Positions 24,951-33,446 of a stretch of 64,000 bases of DNA are shown here, one piece after another. Source of the DNA: JAENWD01 sp964446605 (GTDB lineage: Bacteria; Acidobacteriota; Vicinamibacteria; Vicinamibacterales; JAENWD01). The stretch lies in the NCBI GenBank assembly GCA_964446605.1, contig CAYUPN010000009.1, positions 3,582-67,581 on the forward strand, read 5' to 3'. The first letter of the stretch is position 1; each line of letters opens with the position of its first letter. The position numbers and the translations under genes were made by a program. The notes beneath the pieces were generated by a model, which saw nothing but the letters and a program-made list of their open reading frames with translations, ran no database searches and was not told the DNA's origin.

Positions 24951-25764
24951 ACTGCTCGACGACAGCCGCCGGCGCCTCGGCGCGCTCGTACTGGCCGGCA
25001 AGCCAGGCGTTCACGCGCGCGAGCCGTTCGTACACGAGCATCTCGCTCATGCGCATCGCATGGCGCGACGGCAGCCACCACCGCCAGTACCAGGCGCGCC
25101 GCTCCAGATCGTACATCGACGCCGACGGGATCACGCGCATCCCCTGCGCCTCGAAGAGCGCGCGCGAGCGCGGCATGTGACGCGGCACGGTCACGAGGAC
25201 GATCGGCTGCGACCGATCCACCATCCGGGCGATGTTCACGGCCTGCCGATACGTGGTGCGCGAATGCGGCTCGAGCACGATCGCGCCGGCGGGCACGCCG
25301 AGATCGATCAGCAGCTCGCGCATCACTCCCGCCTCGGTGCGCTTGTACATGTGGCCAGGAACGCCGCCGCCGGATGCGATGATCCGGGGCGATCCCAGCA
25401 CGTGGTAGAGCCGCGCCGCCTCGAGCGTGTTGTACGCGGTCTCCACACTCGGGAAATGCAGCCATTGTTTCCCGTCGTCGGCTGCGTGCGCCCCGTTGCC
25501 GAGCAGCACGACCGTGCGGGCGCCGGCGGCGTCTGCCGCGTCATGGACGCGTGGCGGCGTGCCCACGACCAGATCCAGGAGCCATGCGGTGGTCTGCGGC
25601 ACGCTCATGACGACGTAGCCGAGCGCCACCATCGTCAGCCAGCGACGGCCCCACCGCTCGAGCGTCGGCGTGTGGAGCAGTGCGACACCGGCGAGGAGCG
25701 CGAGCACCAGAAACTCCGGCGAGCCCGGAACGAAGAAGGCCTTGATGAGCTGCGCGATCGACAT
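24949..25764 (-). CDS. YdcF family (DUF218) membrane protein
   Basis: A 271-residue protein starting at ATG 25764. Two hydrophobic segments lie near the N-terminus (about residues 15-30 and 40-62). The DUF218 domain follows: TVVLLGNGA, SVETAYNTLEAARLYH, IIASGGGVPGH, EAGVMRELLIDLGVPAGAIVLEPHSRTTY and VTVPRHMPRSRALFEAQG. DUF218 proteins include SanA/ElyC-type factors linked to envelope integrity and vancomycin sensitivity; some bind S-adenosylmethionine. The exact activity is unknown. Confidence 0.9.
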   Translation of the reverse strand: MSIAQLIKAFFVPGSPEFLVLALLAGVALLHTPTLERWGRRWLTMVALGYVVMSVPQTTAWLLDLVVGTPPRVHDAADAAGARTVVLLGNGAHAADDGKQWLHFPSVETAYNTLEAARLYHVLGSPRIIASGGGVPGHMYKRTEAGVMRELLIDLGVPAGAIVLEPHSRTTYRQAVNIARMVDRSQPIVLVTVPRHMPRSRALFEAQGMRVIPSASMYDLERRAWYWRWWLPSRHAMRMSEMLVYERLARVNAWLAGQYERAEAPAAVVEQ

Positions 25765-25795
25765 GCGTGGAGCGTAGCACTGCGGTGAGTGCGAC

Positions 25796-25875
25796 CTGAG
25801 CCGACCCGAAGCGACCTGATCCGATCCGGAACCGGGCTGACCCGACCTCATCCGACCTGATCCCCGACCTGATCA
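25796..25875. repeat. Degenerate decamer repeat, reverse orientation
   Basis: Units such as CGACCTGATC, CGATCCGGAA, TGACCCGACC and CGACCTGATC are degenerate reverse complements of the GATCRGGTYB unit at 13151-13270. They lie between divergent genes, upstream of the YdcF gene. Confidence 0.6.
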
Positions 25876-26004
25876 GCGCCGTGCAGATTCTACGCGGGAT
25901 CCCGCGTGGCGACGGTGCGTGCGCCCGCAAAGTCGCGCGTGCGTCCCATGGCACCGCGCTTGCTGCATGGGAGTGCGACGGTCGTTCTACAAGAGGAGGA
26001 TCAC

Positions 26005-26550
26005 GTGCTGAAACGATTCGCACTCACCGGAGCGTTCGCCGCCATGTGCGCGAGCGCGGTCATCGCGCAGTCGCCCGGACAGACGCCCGGTACGACGCCG
26101 GGACAGCCCGCGGGTCAGACCCCGGGCATCCAGCAGCAGGATCGGGATCGGATGTCCGACGAGGCGGGTCCGGTCACCGTGACCGGTTGCGTCTTCCGCG
26201 AACAGGACGTCGCGGGACGCTCGCCGAACATCGCCGAGCGCGCGGGCATCGGGGAGGATTACATCCTCGCCGACATCAAGGCCGGCGGCAGCAGCCAGGC
26301 CGCCGCGTCCTCGAACCCGCTCAGCGGGCTCACGATGGTGAAGCTCGAAGGCGTGGACGACGAGCGGCTGCGTTCGTTCGTCGGGCAGCGCGTCGAAGTG
26401 AGCGGCGAGCTGAGCGATCTGCAGGATGCCCGGCAGAGCGCGACGCCGAGCGCCAGCGAGGATGCAGACGACGAACCGGATCTGGCGAACTTCGAGGTGA
26501 GCTCGATCCGGCAGGTGTCGGGCGACTGCCCGGCGTCGCCCCGCCAGTAG
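26005..26550 (+). CDS. Exported hypothetical protein with OB-fold-like core
   Basis: A 181-residue protein. GTG 26005 has an excellent AAGAGGAGGA site. The signal peptide is about residues 1-22 (FALTGAFAAMCASAVIA). A low-complexity linker of PGQT/PGTT/PAGQ repeats (about 24-45) precedes a beta-rich domain: VTVTGCVFRE (with a single Cys), YILADIKAG, MVKLEGVDDERLRSFVGQRVEVSGEL and FEVSSIRQVSGDC. The TGC...VGxxVEVSGxL pattern recalls small OB-fold secreted proteins common in Acidobacteria. Function unknown. Confidence 0.7.
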   Translation: MLKRFALTGAFAAMCASAVIAQSPGQTPGTTPGQPAGQTPGIQQQDRDRMSDEAGPVTVTGCVFREQDVAGRSPNIAERAGIGEDYILADIKAGGSSQAAASSNPLSGLTMVKLEGVDDERLRSFVGQRVEVSGELSDLQDARQSATPSASEDADDEPDLANFEVSSIRQVSGDCPASPRQ

Positions 26551-26561
26551 CGGGTGCGCGC

Positions 26562-26598
26562 GTGCCGGCGCGGCGGGAAGTCCCCGCCGCGTCGGCAC
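26562..26598. terminator. Long GC hairpin between convergent genes
   Basis: A 16-base stem with one G-U pair: GTGCCGGCGCGGCGGG (26562-26577) against the segment ending at 26598, with a 4-5 base loop. It lies 12 bases after one stop and 13 before the other, a clear bidirectional terminator candidate. Confidence 0.75.
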
Positions 26599-26610
26599 AG
26601 TCCCTCATCC

Positions 26611-27033
26611 TCACGCGCCGGTGTCGTCCGGCCGCCCCGCCACCCAGTTCCACGCGGCGTCGTAATCGGTGAAGGGCCGCAACCGCACGCCCGCCCGCTC
26701 GAAGAGCGCGCTGCCCATGCGCGCCATCCCGTACTCCGCCCGGTGCGCGGGTGCGACGACGACCGCCCAGCGGCCGCCGTCGAAGACAGGGCGATGTCTG
26801 AGGACGAAATCCGCCATGTGGCGGATCACCGTCGGCGCGGCGGCCTCGACGAGTGCGCGGCGATCGCTGAGCAGGTTGACCGGGCGGAAGGCGATCTCCG
26901 TGAGCACGCGCTCCATCACCGCGCGCCATTCCGTGAAATCGGGCTGGCGCCGGTAGAGACAGCGGACCAGCCGCACCGCCGGATCGATGTCATAGGTGAG
27001 CGCGCCGGTCCGGCTGGGCGTGGCGGCGGTCAT
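26611..27033 (-). CDS. STAS/SpoIIAA-like hypothetical protein
   Basis: A 140-residue cytosolic protein starting at ATG 27033. The arrangement LTYDIDPAVRLVRCLYRRQPDFTEW, VNLLSDRRALVEAA, WAVVVAPAHRAEYGMARMGSALFERAG and PFTDYDAAWNWV matches small SpoIIAA-like (STAS fold) proteins, including the terminal Phe-x-x-x-x-x-Ala-x-x-Trp-Val element. These often have no known partner. Upstream frames are open to 27282 but are not protein-like. Confidence 0.65.
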   Translation of the reverse strand: MTAATPSRTGALTYDIDPAVRLVRCLYRRQPDFTEWRAVMERVLTEIAFRPVNLLSDRRALVEAAAPTVIRHMADFVLRHRPVFDGGRWAVVVAPAHRAEYGMARMGSALFERAGVRLRPFTDYDAAWNWVAGRPDDTGA

Positions 27034-27264
27034 CCGCCCAGGGCTCCGGTGGAGCAGGCAGGGCCGATCGGCCGTGCCGCACGGCGGACGTGGGAAGCGT
27101 GCCGCGGCATGGGGACCCTCCTGTGTACCTGATCGCCGGAGGCCGGGGCAAGCCAAAAGGACGGCGCGGGTTCCAACCTCATCCGTTCGGATTCCCGCGC
27201 CTGTCGGCACGGAGTGGCGCGCCGGTGTATGGCAGCGGCGTCTCCGGGGTACGCGGTTTTCCGG

Positions 27265-27308
27265 TTGACACCGCGCCGCCATTTAGTACTAACTATTTAG
27301 TAATTAGT
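27265..27308 (+). promoter_or_regulatory. Promoter and operator-like dyads of the blaI-blaR pair
   Basis: TTGACA (27265-27270) is followed after 16 bases by TACTAA (27287-27292), a plausible promoter. Overlapping the -10 are two dyads: TTAGTACTAA (27283-27292, perfect) and ACTATTTAGT (27292-27301). A third TAGT half-site lies at 27305-27308. BlaI/MecI-type repressors bind such TA-rich dyads at their own promoter. The ATG at 27310 has no Shine-Dalgarno, so the mRNA is probably nearly leaderless. Confidence 0.65.
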
Positions 27309-27309
27309 C

Positions 27310-27687
27310 ATGAGAACCCCGAGCCCGACGCTCACGCCCCAGGAGCTCGCCATCATGAAGATCGTATGGCGGGCGGAGAAGGCCACCGTGCGCGACGTCT
27401 ACGAGGTGCTCCGCGAGCGCCGCCCCGTCGCGTATACCACCGTGATGACGATGATGCGGATCCTGGAGGAGAAGGGATACCTCCGGCGGACGCAGGGAGA
27501 CCGCGCGTACGTCTATTCGCCTGTCCGGCCACGCCAGCAGGTCGTCGGCGCGATGGTCCGCGAGTTCGTCGATCGTGTCTTCGACGGCGCCCCCGAGCGC
27601 CTGCTCCTGCATCTCGCGAAGGATCGCAAGCTCACGCCGAAGCAGCGCCGCATCGTCGAGCGGCTCATCGAGGAGGGGGAGGAATGA
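27310..27687 (+). CDS. BlaI/MecI/CopY family transcriptional repressor
   Basis: A 125-residue winged-helix repressor. Its N-terminal domain has LTPQELAIMKIVWRAEKATVRDVYEVLRERR and PVAYTTVMTMMRILEEKGYLRR, the recognition helix of the family, and the C-terminal helices (VGAMVREFVDRVF, LTPKQRRIVERLIEE) form the dimer arm. BlaI proteins are inactivated when the partner BlaR1 protease senses its signal. The stop overlaps the BlaR1-type start (ATGA). Confidence 0.95.
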   Translation: MRTPSPTLTPQELAIMKIVWRAEKATVRDVYEVLRERRPVAYTTVMTMMRILEEKGYLRRTQGDRAYVYSPVRPRQQVVGAMVREFVDRVFDGAPERLLLHLAKDRKLTPKQRRIVERLIEEGEE

Positions 27688-29381
27688 CGGACCCCACGTA
27701 CCTCGCCAACCTGGCCGCCTACAGCGTGCAGGTGGCGTGCATCGCCGCGGGCGGCGCGATCCTGGCGCGGCTCGTCCGGATCGACGTCGCGGCGATTCGC
27801 TACCAGTACTGGCGTGCGCTGCTGGTGGTGTGTCTCGCCCTGCCGTGGATACAGGGGCGGCACGCGCCAGCCGCCGCGCCGGTGCAGATCACGGACACGA
27901 TCACCGTGGCCGCGGCGGGCGCGGTGCCGGACGCCGCCGGCGCCTCGGCGATCCCGTGGACCGCGCTGGCCGTCGCCGTGCTCGTGACCGGAGCGCTCCT
28001 GCGGCTGGTGTGGCTCGGGATCGGACTCTGGCGCCTCCGCGGCCTGCGTGCGGCGGGAGCCGACGCGGGAAGCGGAGCGGAGATCGACGAACTGGTGCAG
28101 CTCACCGGCGCACGGGCCTCGGTCCGGTACGTCGACGGCATCGAGCAGCCCATGACCTTCGGGCTGATCAGCCCGGTCGTCCTGCTCCCGCCGGCGCTTC
28201 GTACGCAGCCCGCGGACATCCGGCGGGCCGTCCTGTGCCACGAGCTGATTCACGTCCGCCGCCGGGACTGGGCGGCCGTGCTCGCCGAAGAAGCCGTCCG
28301 CGCCGCGTTCTGGTTCCATCCGGCGATGTGGTGGCTCGTCTCGCGCGTGCAGCTCGCGCGGGAGGAAGCCGTCGACGAGCAGGCGGTGCTCGTCACCGGC
28401 TCGCGGCGCGCGTACATGCGGGCGCTGCTCGCGTTCGCCGATCATGCGCCGCTCTCGCCGGCTCCCGCGTTCGGCCGGCGGCGGCATCTGTTCCACCGGA
28501 TGGTCCTGATCTCACAGGAGGCCGTGATGTCGTCGACCCGGGTCGTGTTGAACTGCGCCATGCTGGCGCTGCTGGTGACGGCGGGAAGCGTGCTGGCGGT
28601 CCGCGCGATGCCGATGGTGCAGGGCGCCGGTGCGGGGGAGCAGGCCGGCCCCGGACCGCTCGAGTCCCGCGCGAACGCGATCACGCCAGAGAACCCGATT
28701 CCGCGCCGCATCCACTCGGTGCCGGTCTCCTATCCGGCCGAGGTGCTCGGGGCCGGCGTGCGGGGCGTGGTGAGCCTGCGCGTGACGCTCGACAACGCAG
28801 GCCGCGTCGCCGAAGCCCGCAGGCTCTCCGGCTACCTGCCCGCGATGTCCGCCGACCCGGCTCAGCGCCGCCGCTACGAGGACGCCTTTGCCCGGGCGGC
28901 GATCGAATCGGTCCGGCAGTGGCAATACGAGCCGCCGGCGAACGCCCCGATCGCATTCACCGTCACGTTCGAGTTCCGGCCCGACCGGGATGCCAGGCTC
29001 CTCGCGCACGACGTCTCGACGCCTCGTGAGGCCGGCGCCGCGGCGCCGCCTCCGCCTCCGCCGCCGCCCGACTGGCACAAGGGCGCGCTGAAGGTGGGCG
29101 GAAACATTCGACCGCCGCAGAAGGTGAAGGACGTGCGCCCGGCATATCCGGCCTTGGCACGAGAGGCGGAAGTCGAGGGCATCGTGATTCTCGAAGCGCG
29201 CATCGACGAGAACGGGCGGGTCAGCCACACGCGCGTGCTGAAGTCGATCCCGTTGCTCGACCAGGCGGCCCTCGATGCCGTGCAGCAGTGGGAGTTCCAG
29301 CCGACGCTGATGAACGGCGCGCCCGTGCCGGTGGTCATGACCGTCACGATCGCGTTCCACTTGAACAAGGACGGACAGTAG
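27684..29381 (+). CDS. BlaR1-type M56 metallopeptidase with two TonB C-terminal domains
   Basis: A 565-residue membrane protein; GGAGG precedes ATG 27684. Several hydrophobic segments lie in residues 15-115. The M56 peptidase has HELIH at 186-190 in CHELIHVRRRDW and a downstream REEAVDEQAV element. One more membrane helix follows (about 285-305, ALLVTAGSVLAVRAMP). The exterior part has no penicillin-binding sensor but two TonB_C modules (about 338-435 and 475-560; VRQWQYEP and VQQWEFQP endings), separated by a Pro-rich stretch. With BlaI it forms a signal-sensing pair; TonB domains in place of a lactam sensor suggest an envelope signal. Confidence 0.9.
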   Translation: MTDPTYLANLAAYSVQVACIAAGGAILARLVRIDVAAIRYQYWRALLVVCLALPWIQGRHAPAAAPVQITDTITVAAAGAVPDAAGASAIPWTALAVAVLVTGALLRLVWLGIGLWRLRGLRAAGADAGSGAEIDELVQLTGARASVRYVDGIEQPMTFGLISPVVLLPPALRTQPADIRRAVLCHELIHVRRRDWAAVLAEEAVRAAFWFHPAMWWLVSRVQLAREEAVDEQAVLVTGSRRAYMRALLAFADHAPLSPAPAFGRRRHLFHRMVLISQEAVMSSTRVVLNCAMLALLVTAGSVLAVRAMPMVQGAGAGEQAGPGPLESRANAITPENPIPRRIHSVPVSYPAEVLGAGVRGVVSLRVTLDNAGRVAEARRLSGYLPAMSADPAQRRRYEDAFARAAIESVRQWQYEPPANAPIAFTVTFEFRPDRDARLLAHDVSTPREAGAAAPPPPPPPPDWHKGALKVGGNIRPPQKVKDVRPAYPALAREAEVEGIVILEARIDENGRVSHTRVLKSIPLLDQAALDAVQQWEFQPTLMNGAPVPVVMTVTIAFHLNKDGQ

Positions 29382-29396
29382 GGGAGCAGCAGGCGG

Positions 29397-29425
29397 ACCC
29401 GATCAGGCCCGGTCCGATCCGATTC
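29397..29425. repeat. Short remnant of the GATC decamer repeat
   Basis: CGGACCCGATCAGG, then CCCGGTCCGATCCGATTC, is a degenerate match to the units at 13151-13270 and 25796-25875, just downstream of the BlaR1-type gene. Confidence 0.4.
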
Positions 29426-29544
29426 GCCCGCCTTCGTGCTTCGCGCTTCGGCGAGGCCCGCCCGCGGCTCCATCCATCGCGCGGGCGGGACCCGTCTTAC
29501 CCTTTTACTCGCCGTAACTTTCTGACACAGTTCAATTTACACAG

Positions 29545-29572
29545 TTGCGTGGGGTGAGACTGGTCGTAAAAT
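29545..29572 (+). promoter_or_regulatory. Promoter of the TonB-dependent receptor gene
   Basis: TTGCGT (29545-29550) and TAAAAT (29567-29572) are separated by 16 bases, about 77 bases before the ATG. The surrounding stretch (29500-29572) is markedly more AT-rich than the neighbouring coding DNA. Confidence 0.5.
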
Positions 29573-29649
29573 GGGTCTCGCCTCATCCGCTCCCCCGCGG
29601 TCACGCGCCCGATTCGGCGGCTCCCAGGCCGCTCAGATCAACCTGCACG

Positions 29650-32352
29650 ATGCACGGAATCCGGCACTGGTGTGCCTGCACGACGCTGCTCGCTTTCGTC
29701 CTGTCGTTCGCTCACGTCGACGCGCGCCAGAGCGCCTCGCTCGAGGGTACGGTCGCCGATGCGACCGGGGGGGTGATCGTCGGCGCGCTGGTGGAATTGA
29801 CGGACGCCACCGGCGGGATTCAGCACACGGTCACGAACGAACGCGGCGAGTACCGGTTCGACAATCTTCCGGCGGGGGAGTACGAGCTGCTGGTGACGCT
29901 CGACGGCTTCGCCCCGGTCCGTCAGCCCGTGCGGCTGGGCGCCGGTCCGGCGCGGGCCCCGATCACGCTGGCGGTCGTGCACGACGAGAAGGTGCAGGTA
30001 TCCGAGAGTCTCAGCCTGCACGACAGCGCGTTGTCCCGGACGCTGACCCGGCGCGAGCTGGCCCTGCTCCCGAACGACAGCCGGCTCCTGCTCCAGCGCC
30101 TGCGCGAGATGGCCGGCAGCCGCGGACGGCGCGGCGACGTCGCCATCTACGTCGATGGCTTCCGTGAAGGATTGCGGCTCCCGCCGAAGGACACCATCGA
30201 CATGGTGCGGATCAGCGCGCACCCGTTCTCGGCGGAGTTCGCGGAGCCGGGGCACGCGCGCGTCGAGATCACGACGCGTCCCGGCGCCGAAGCGCTGAAG
30301 GCCGATTTCAGCGGCAGCTTCAGCTCCGATGAGCTCAACGCCCGCGATCCGTTCGCGACGACGAAGCCCGACAGCGAGCTGCAACATCTGACGGGCTATC
30401 TGTCCGGACCGTTGCTGCGCGGCCGGCTCGGGTTCACGGCGTTCGCCGGGCGCTGGACGGAAGCGGCCACGCGCGTCTACAACGCGACGGTGCTCGACGA
30501 GGAGCTGAACCCGGTGCCCGCGACCGGCGTCGTGACGGCGCCGACCCGGATCGACAGCGTGCTCGCGGGACTGAACACGATGGCGGGGCGGAAGCACTCC
30601 GTGCGCCTGCTGTACGGGTACGAAGGGCGTCACGAGGACAACCAGGGGCTCGACACCGCGTTCGACCTGCCGGAGCGCGCCTACGGCCGGAGCACGCGGG
30701 AGGTCAGCGGCCGCGGTTCGCTGCTGTCGATCCTGACGCCGTCGCTCCTCGGCGAGACGCACGTCGAGGTCAGCCGTCTCGAGGAATCGCAGGCGGCCGC
30801 GACGAGCGGACCGGCGACGCTTGTGCTCGACGCCTTCCACGCCGGGGCGAGTCAGGATGCGTACGGACTGGGCGCGCGCACCGACAGCGTGCAGGCGCGC
30901 AGCACGCTCACCGCCATGCTCGGCGCGCTGATGCTCAAGACCGGCGTGCAGGCCGAGTACGCCCGCAGCCGCTTGAACGATCGCAGCGGCTTCGGCGGCA
31001 CGTTCCTGTTCGGGTCCGACGTCGAGCGCGATGCTGACGGTCGGCCGGTGCTGGACGAGGATGGGCAGACGATGGCGATTGCGCCGATCGAGCGCTACCG
31101 CCGTGCGCTGCTCGGACTGCCGGGCTACGGCCCCTCGCAGTACACGGTCGTCACCGGCCATCCCGACTTCGCCTACGGGCAATGGTGGCTGGCGTGGTTC
31201 GCGCAGAACGACTGGAAGGTCCGGCAGGACCTGACGCTGTCGTTCGGCGCCCGGCAGGAATGGCAGACCTATCTCGGACGCGCGGGCGATCTGGCCGCGC
31301 GTCTCGGGATCGGCTGGCGGCCGGGTGCGGCCGGCAACAACACCGTGCGCGCCGGCGCCGGCCTCTTCTACGATCGCGTCGCGTCCGGCCTGATGCTCGA
31401 CACGACGCGCCACGACGGCTTCCATCAGCGCGAGATCATCGTCGATCGGCCGCAGGGCTTTCCGGAACCGCCGTCGCTGGACGGGGGCCGGCTCCCGACC
31501 CTGCATCGCAAGGCCGACGACATGCGCGCGCCGCGGATCGTCGTCGCGACGGTCAGCTACGAGCGTCGCCTGCCGGGCAATCTCACCGCCATCGCCGAGT
31601 ACACGCACGAGCAGGGAGACCGGCTGCTGCTCAGGCGGAACGTGAACGCCCCCGGGCCCGACGGCACGCGCCCCGTGCCGGAGAGCGGGCCGATTCTCGA
31701 GTACGCCTCCGCCGGACAGTCCCGCCGCCGCGAAGCGGGGATCACGCTGCGGTTCGATCTGGCCGACCGGATGACGCTCACCGGCGGCTACATGCGCACG
31801 TGGAGCCGGGCGACGACCGACGGCTACCGGTCCGCGCCTGCCGATCCGGACGCGCTCGGCCTCGAGTGGGGGATGCCGGTCGCGGATCGCGAGCACCAGG
31901 GACACGTCAGCGCGACGTTCTTTCTGCCCTGGAACGTGTACTTCAGCCCGTACGTGACCGCGTCGACGGGCCGGCCCTTCAACATCACCACCGGGCGCGA
32001 CAGCAATCGCGACACGTTCTATACCGAGCGGCCGGGCCTGGCGGCGCCCGGCGATCCGGGTGCCATCCAGACGCCGCTCGGTTGGTTCACGCTCGACCCC
32101 GCGCCGGGGGATCCGATCGTCGGGCGCAATGCGGCACGTGGCCGGCCGGAGTTCCGGATGGACCTGCACCTGTCCAAGCTGCAGCGCCTGCCGGGCAACA
32201 TCAAGGTGACCTTCGCCGCCGACGTGCAGAACGTGCTCAACCAGGCGGTCTACACGGGCTACACGAGCCTCGTGACGTCGCCGCTCTTCGGCGAACCAAA
32301 CCGGGCGCTGTCGGGACGACGGGTGTTGCTGACGGCGAGACTGAGCTACTGA
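29650..32352 (+). CDS. TonB-dependent receptor with N-terminal carboxypeptidase regulatory domain
   Basis: A 900-residue outer-membrane protein. ATG 29650 was chosen because it starts the signal peptide (WCACTTLLAFVLSFAHVDA); the frame is open further upstream. Residues about 30-115 form the carboxypeptidase-regulatory-like beta sandwich (SLEGTVADATGGVIVGALVEL, YRFDNLPAGEYEL), then a plug-like region and the barrel, with many alternating strands and a C-terminal RVLLTARLSY. Such Oar/CarboxypepD_reg-like receptors are numerous in Acidobacteria and probably import or bind large substrates. No separate TonB box was identified. Confidence 0.88.
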   Translation: MHGIRHWCACTTLLAFVLSFAHVDARQSASLEGTVADATGGVIVGALVELTDATGGIQHTVTNERGEYRFDNLPAGEYELLVTLDGFAPVRQPVRLGAGPARAPITLAVVHDEKVQVSESLSLHDSALSRTLTRRELALLPNDSRLLLQRLREMAGSRGRRGDVAIYVDGFREGLRLPPKDTIDMVRISAHPFSAEFAEPGHARVEITTRPGAEALKADFSGSFSSDELNARDPFATTKPDSELQHLTGYLSGPLLRGRLGFTAFAGRWTEAATRVYNATVLDEELNPVPATGVVTAPTRIDSVLAGLNTMAGRKHSVRLLYGYEGRHEDNQGLDTAFDLPERAYGRSTREVSGRGSLLSILTPSLLGETHVEVSRLEESQAAATSGPATLVLDAFHAGASQDAYGLGARTDSVQARSTLTAMLGALMLKTGVQAEYARSRLNDRSGFGGTFLFGSDVERDADGRPVLDEDGQTMAIAPIERYRRALLGLPGYGPSQYTVVTGHPDFAYGQWWLAWFAQNDWKVRQDLTLSFGARQEWQTYLGRAGDLAARLGIGWRPGAAGNNTVRAGAGLFYDRVASGLMLDTTRHDGFHQREIIVDRPQGFPEPPSLDGGRLPTLHRKADDMRAPRIVVATVSYERRLPGNLTAIAEYTHEQGDRLLLRRNVNAPGPDGTRPVPESGPILEYASAGQSRRREAGITLRFDLADRMTLTGGYMRTWSRATTDGYRSAPADPDALGLEWGMPVADREHQGHVSATFFLPWNVYFSPYVTASTGRPFNITTGRDSNRDTFYTERPGLAAPGDPGAIQTPLGWFTLDPAPGDPIVGRNAARGRPEFRMDLHLSKLQRLPGNIKVTFAADVQNVLNQAVYTGYTSLVTSPLFGEPNRALSGRRVLLTARLSY

Positions 32353-32382
32353 GGGGGAACGGAGAAACGGGAAGCGGGAAGG

Positions 32383-32419
32383 GCGCGCGTGCGCGATGTC
32401 GCGCGACTCGCACGCGCGC
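32383..32419. terminator. Hairpin between convergent receptor and APH genes
   Basis: GCGCGCGTGCG (32383-32393) and CGCACGCGCGC (32409-32419) form an 11-base perfect stem with a 15-base loop in the 74-base gap between two converging stops. It probably terminates both transcripts. Confidence 0.65.
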
Positions 32420-32426
32420 ACGCGCG

Positions 32427-33446
32427 CTACAGTTCGCCAGCGATGCGCAGGGCTTCGCCGAGCCAGTCGCGCGCGTGGGAACGCGGCGGCGTCCACGCCG
32501 GGTGCCACGCCAGGAGACGCACGGCGAGCAGCAGCCGGCAGCGCTCGACGTCCGCAACCAGCTCCTTCAGCGGCGGCGCGTCGGCGCCTTCTCCCTGTAG
32601 CCCATCGCGGTAAGCCGCGATCATCCGCACGCGATCCGCGGCCGGCCAGTTGCCGCTCGTCAGAGTAGCCAGGTCGAACGCCCCGGGCCCAAGCGCCGCC
32701 ATCTCCCAGTCGACAGGGCGAATCGTCCCAGCGTCCTCAACCAGCACATTGGACGGATAGCACTCGCCGTGCAGGAAGGTCGGCGGCTGCTTCGCGAGGC
32801 GTGACGCGATCGTCTCGTACGCGGGTGCGAGCTGCTCGAACGCATGCCGCCGGATCGCGTCGTGCTCTCTCACGCGAACGTGGGCCAGCGCCTGCGTGAG
32901 CCACCGGCCGTGGAACGTCATATCGTAGACGAGCAGCGGCACGTCGCCGCGTGCAGCCGCCCGGCAGGCGCGTGCCTGCAGCCGCACGTGCAGGCGTGCC
33001 AGCCATCGGGCCGTCGCGTCCCACGCCGCCGGATCGCCGACGTCACAGAGCTGCAGTCCGTCGATGCGGTCGATGATCACGAAGTGCCGCCCCGCGACTG
33101 CGTCCGCCTCGGCGCACAGGCTTCGCGGTGTGCCGATGCCGGCGGGCTCCAGGAGCTCGCGGTAGACGAGCGGCTCCCGCGCAGGGTCGGCGAGCCCGGC
33201 GGGCCTGACGGCATGGGCGCCATCGGCCAGCGCATCCGGACGGAGATCCTTGTGAATGAGGCGCAGCTCCGTGCCGTCGGTCAGCCGCACGTCGACTTCC
33301 TCGAGACGGGCCGTCGACGCGTACGGAGAAGGACGGCGCACGAGGTCCAGGATGCCGGCGTGCGGCGCGCGCCGCGCGAGCGCCAGCTCGATGCTCCGCG
33401 CCAGTTCTTCGCCGGCGGCGACGGCAGGATTCGGGCCGCGCGTCAT
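32427..33446 (-). CDS. Aminoglycoside phosphotransferase-fold (APH) kinase
   Basis: A 339-residue protein; ATG 33446 overlaps the stop of the upstream glycosyltransferase (ATGA). The catalytic loop LHGECYPSNVLV (about residues 243-254) is a HGxxxxxN motif like that of APH and choline kinases, and the metal-binding VDWEMAALGPGAFDLA follows. The N-lobe RLIHKDL probably holds the ATP lysine. At the end of a glycan operon it more likely phosphorylates a sugar, choline or ethanolamine group, or a metabolite, than confers antibiotic resistance; this is inference. Confidence 0.8.
   Translation of the reverse strand: MTRGPNPAVAAGEELARSIELALARRAPHAGILDLVRRPSPYASTARLEEVDVRLTDGTELRLIHKDLRPDALADGAHAVRPAGLADPAREPLVYRELLEPAGIGTPRSLCAEADAVAGRHFVIIDRIDGLQLCDVGDPAAWDATARWLARLHVRLQARACRAAARGDVPLLVYDMTFHGRWLTQALAHVRVREHDAIRRHAFEQLAPAYETIASRLAKQPPTFLHGECYPSNVLVEDAGTIRPVDWEMAALGPGAFDLATLTSGNWPAADRVRMIAAYRDGLQGEGADAPPLKELVADVERCRLLLAVRLLAWHPAWTPPRSHARDWLGEALRIAGEL

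Noticed and set aside
29638..32508. A 956-codon minus-strand frame under the TonB receptor
   Set aside because: Repetitive Arg/Ala/Val composition and no family motifs; the plus strand has signal peptide, domain and barrel features.
32427..33446. Antibiotic-resistance gene call for the APH-fold protein
   Set aside because: It has the general kinase motifs only; its position inside a glycan operon fits a biosynthetic role better.
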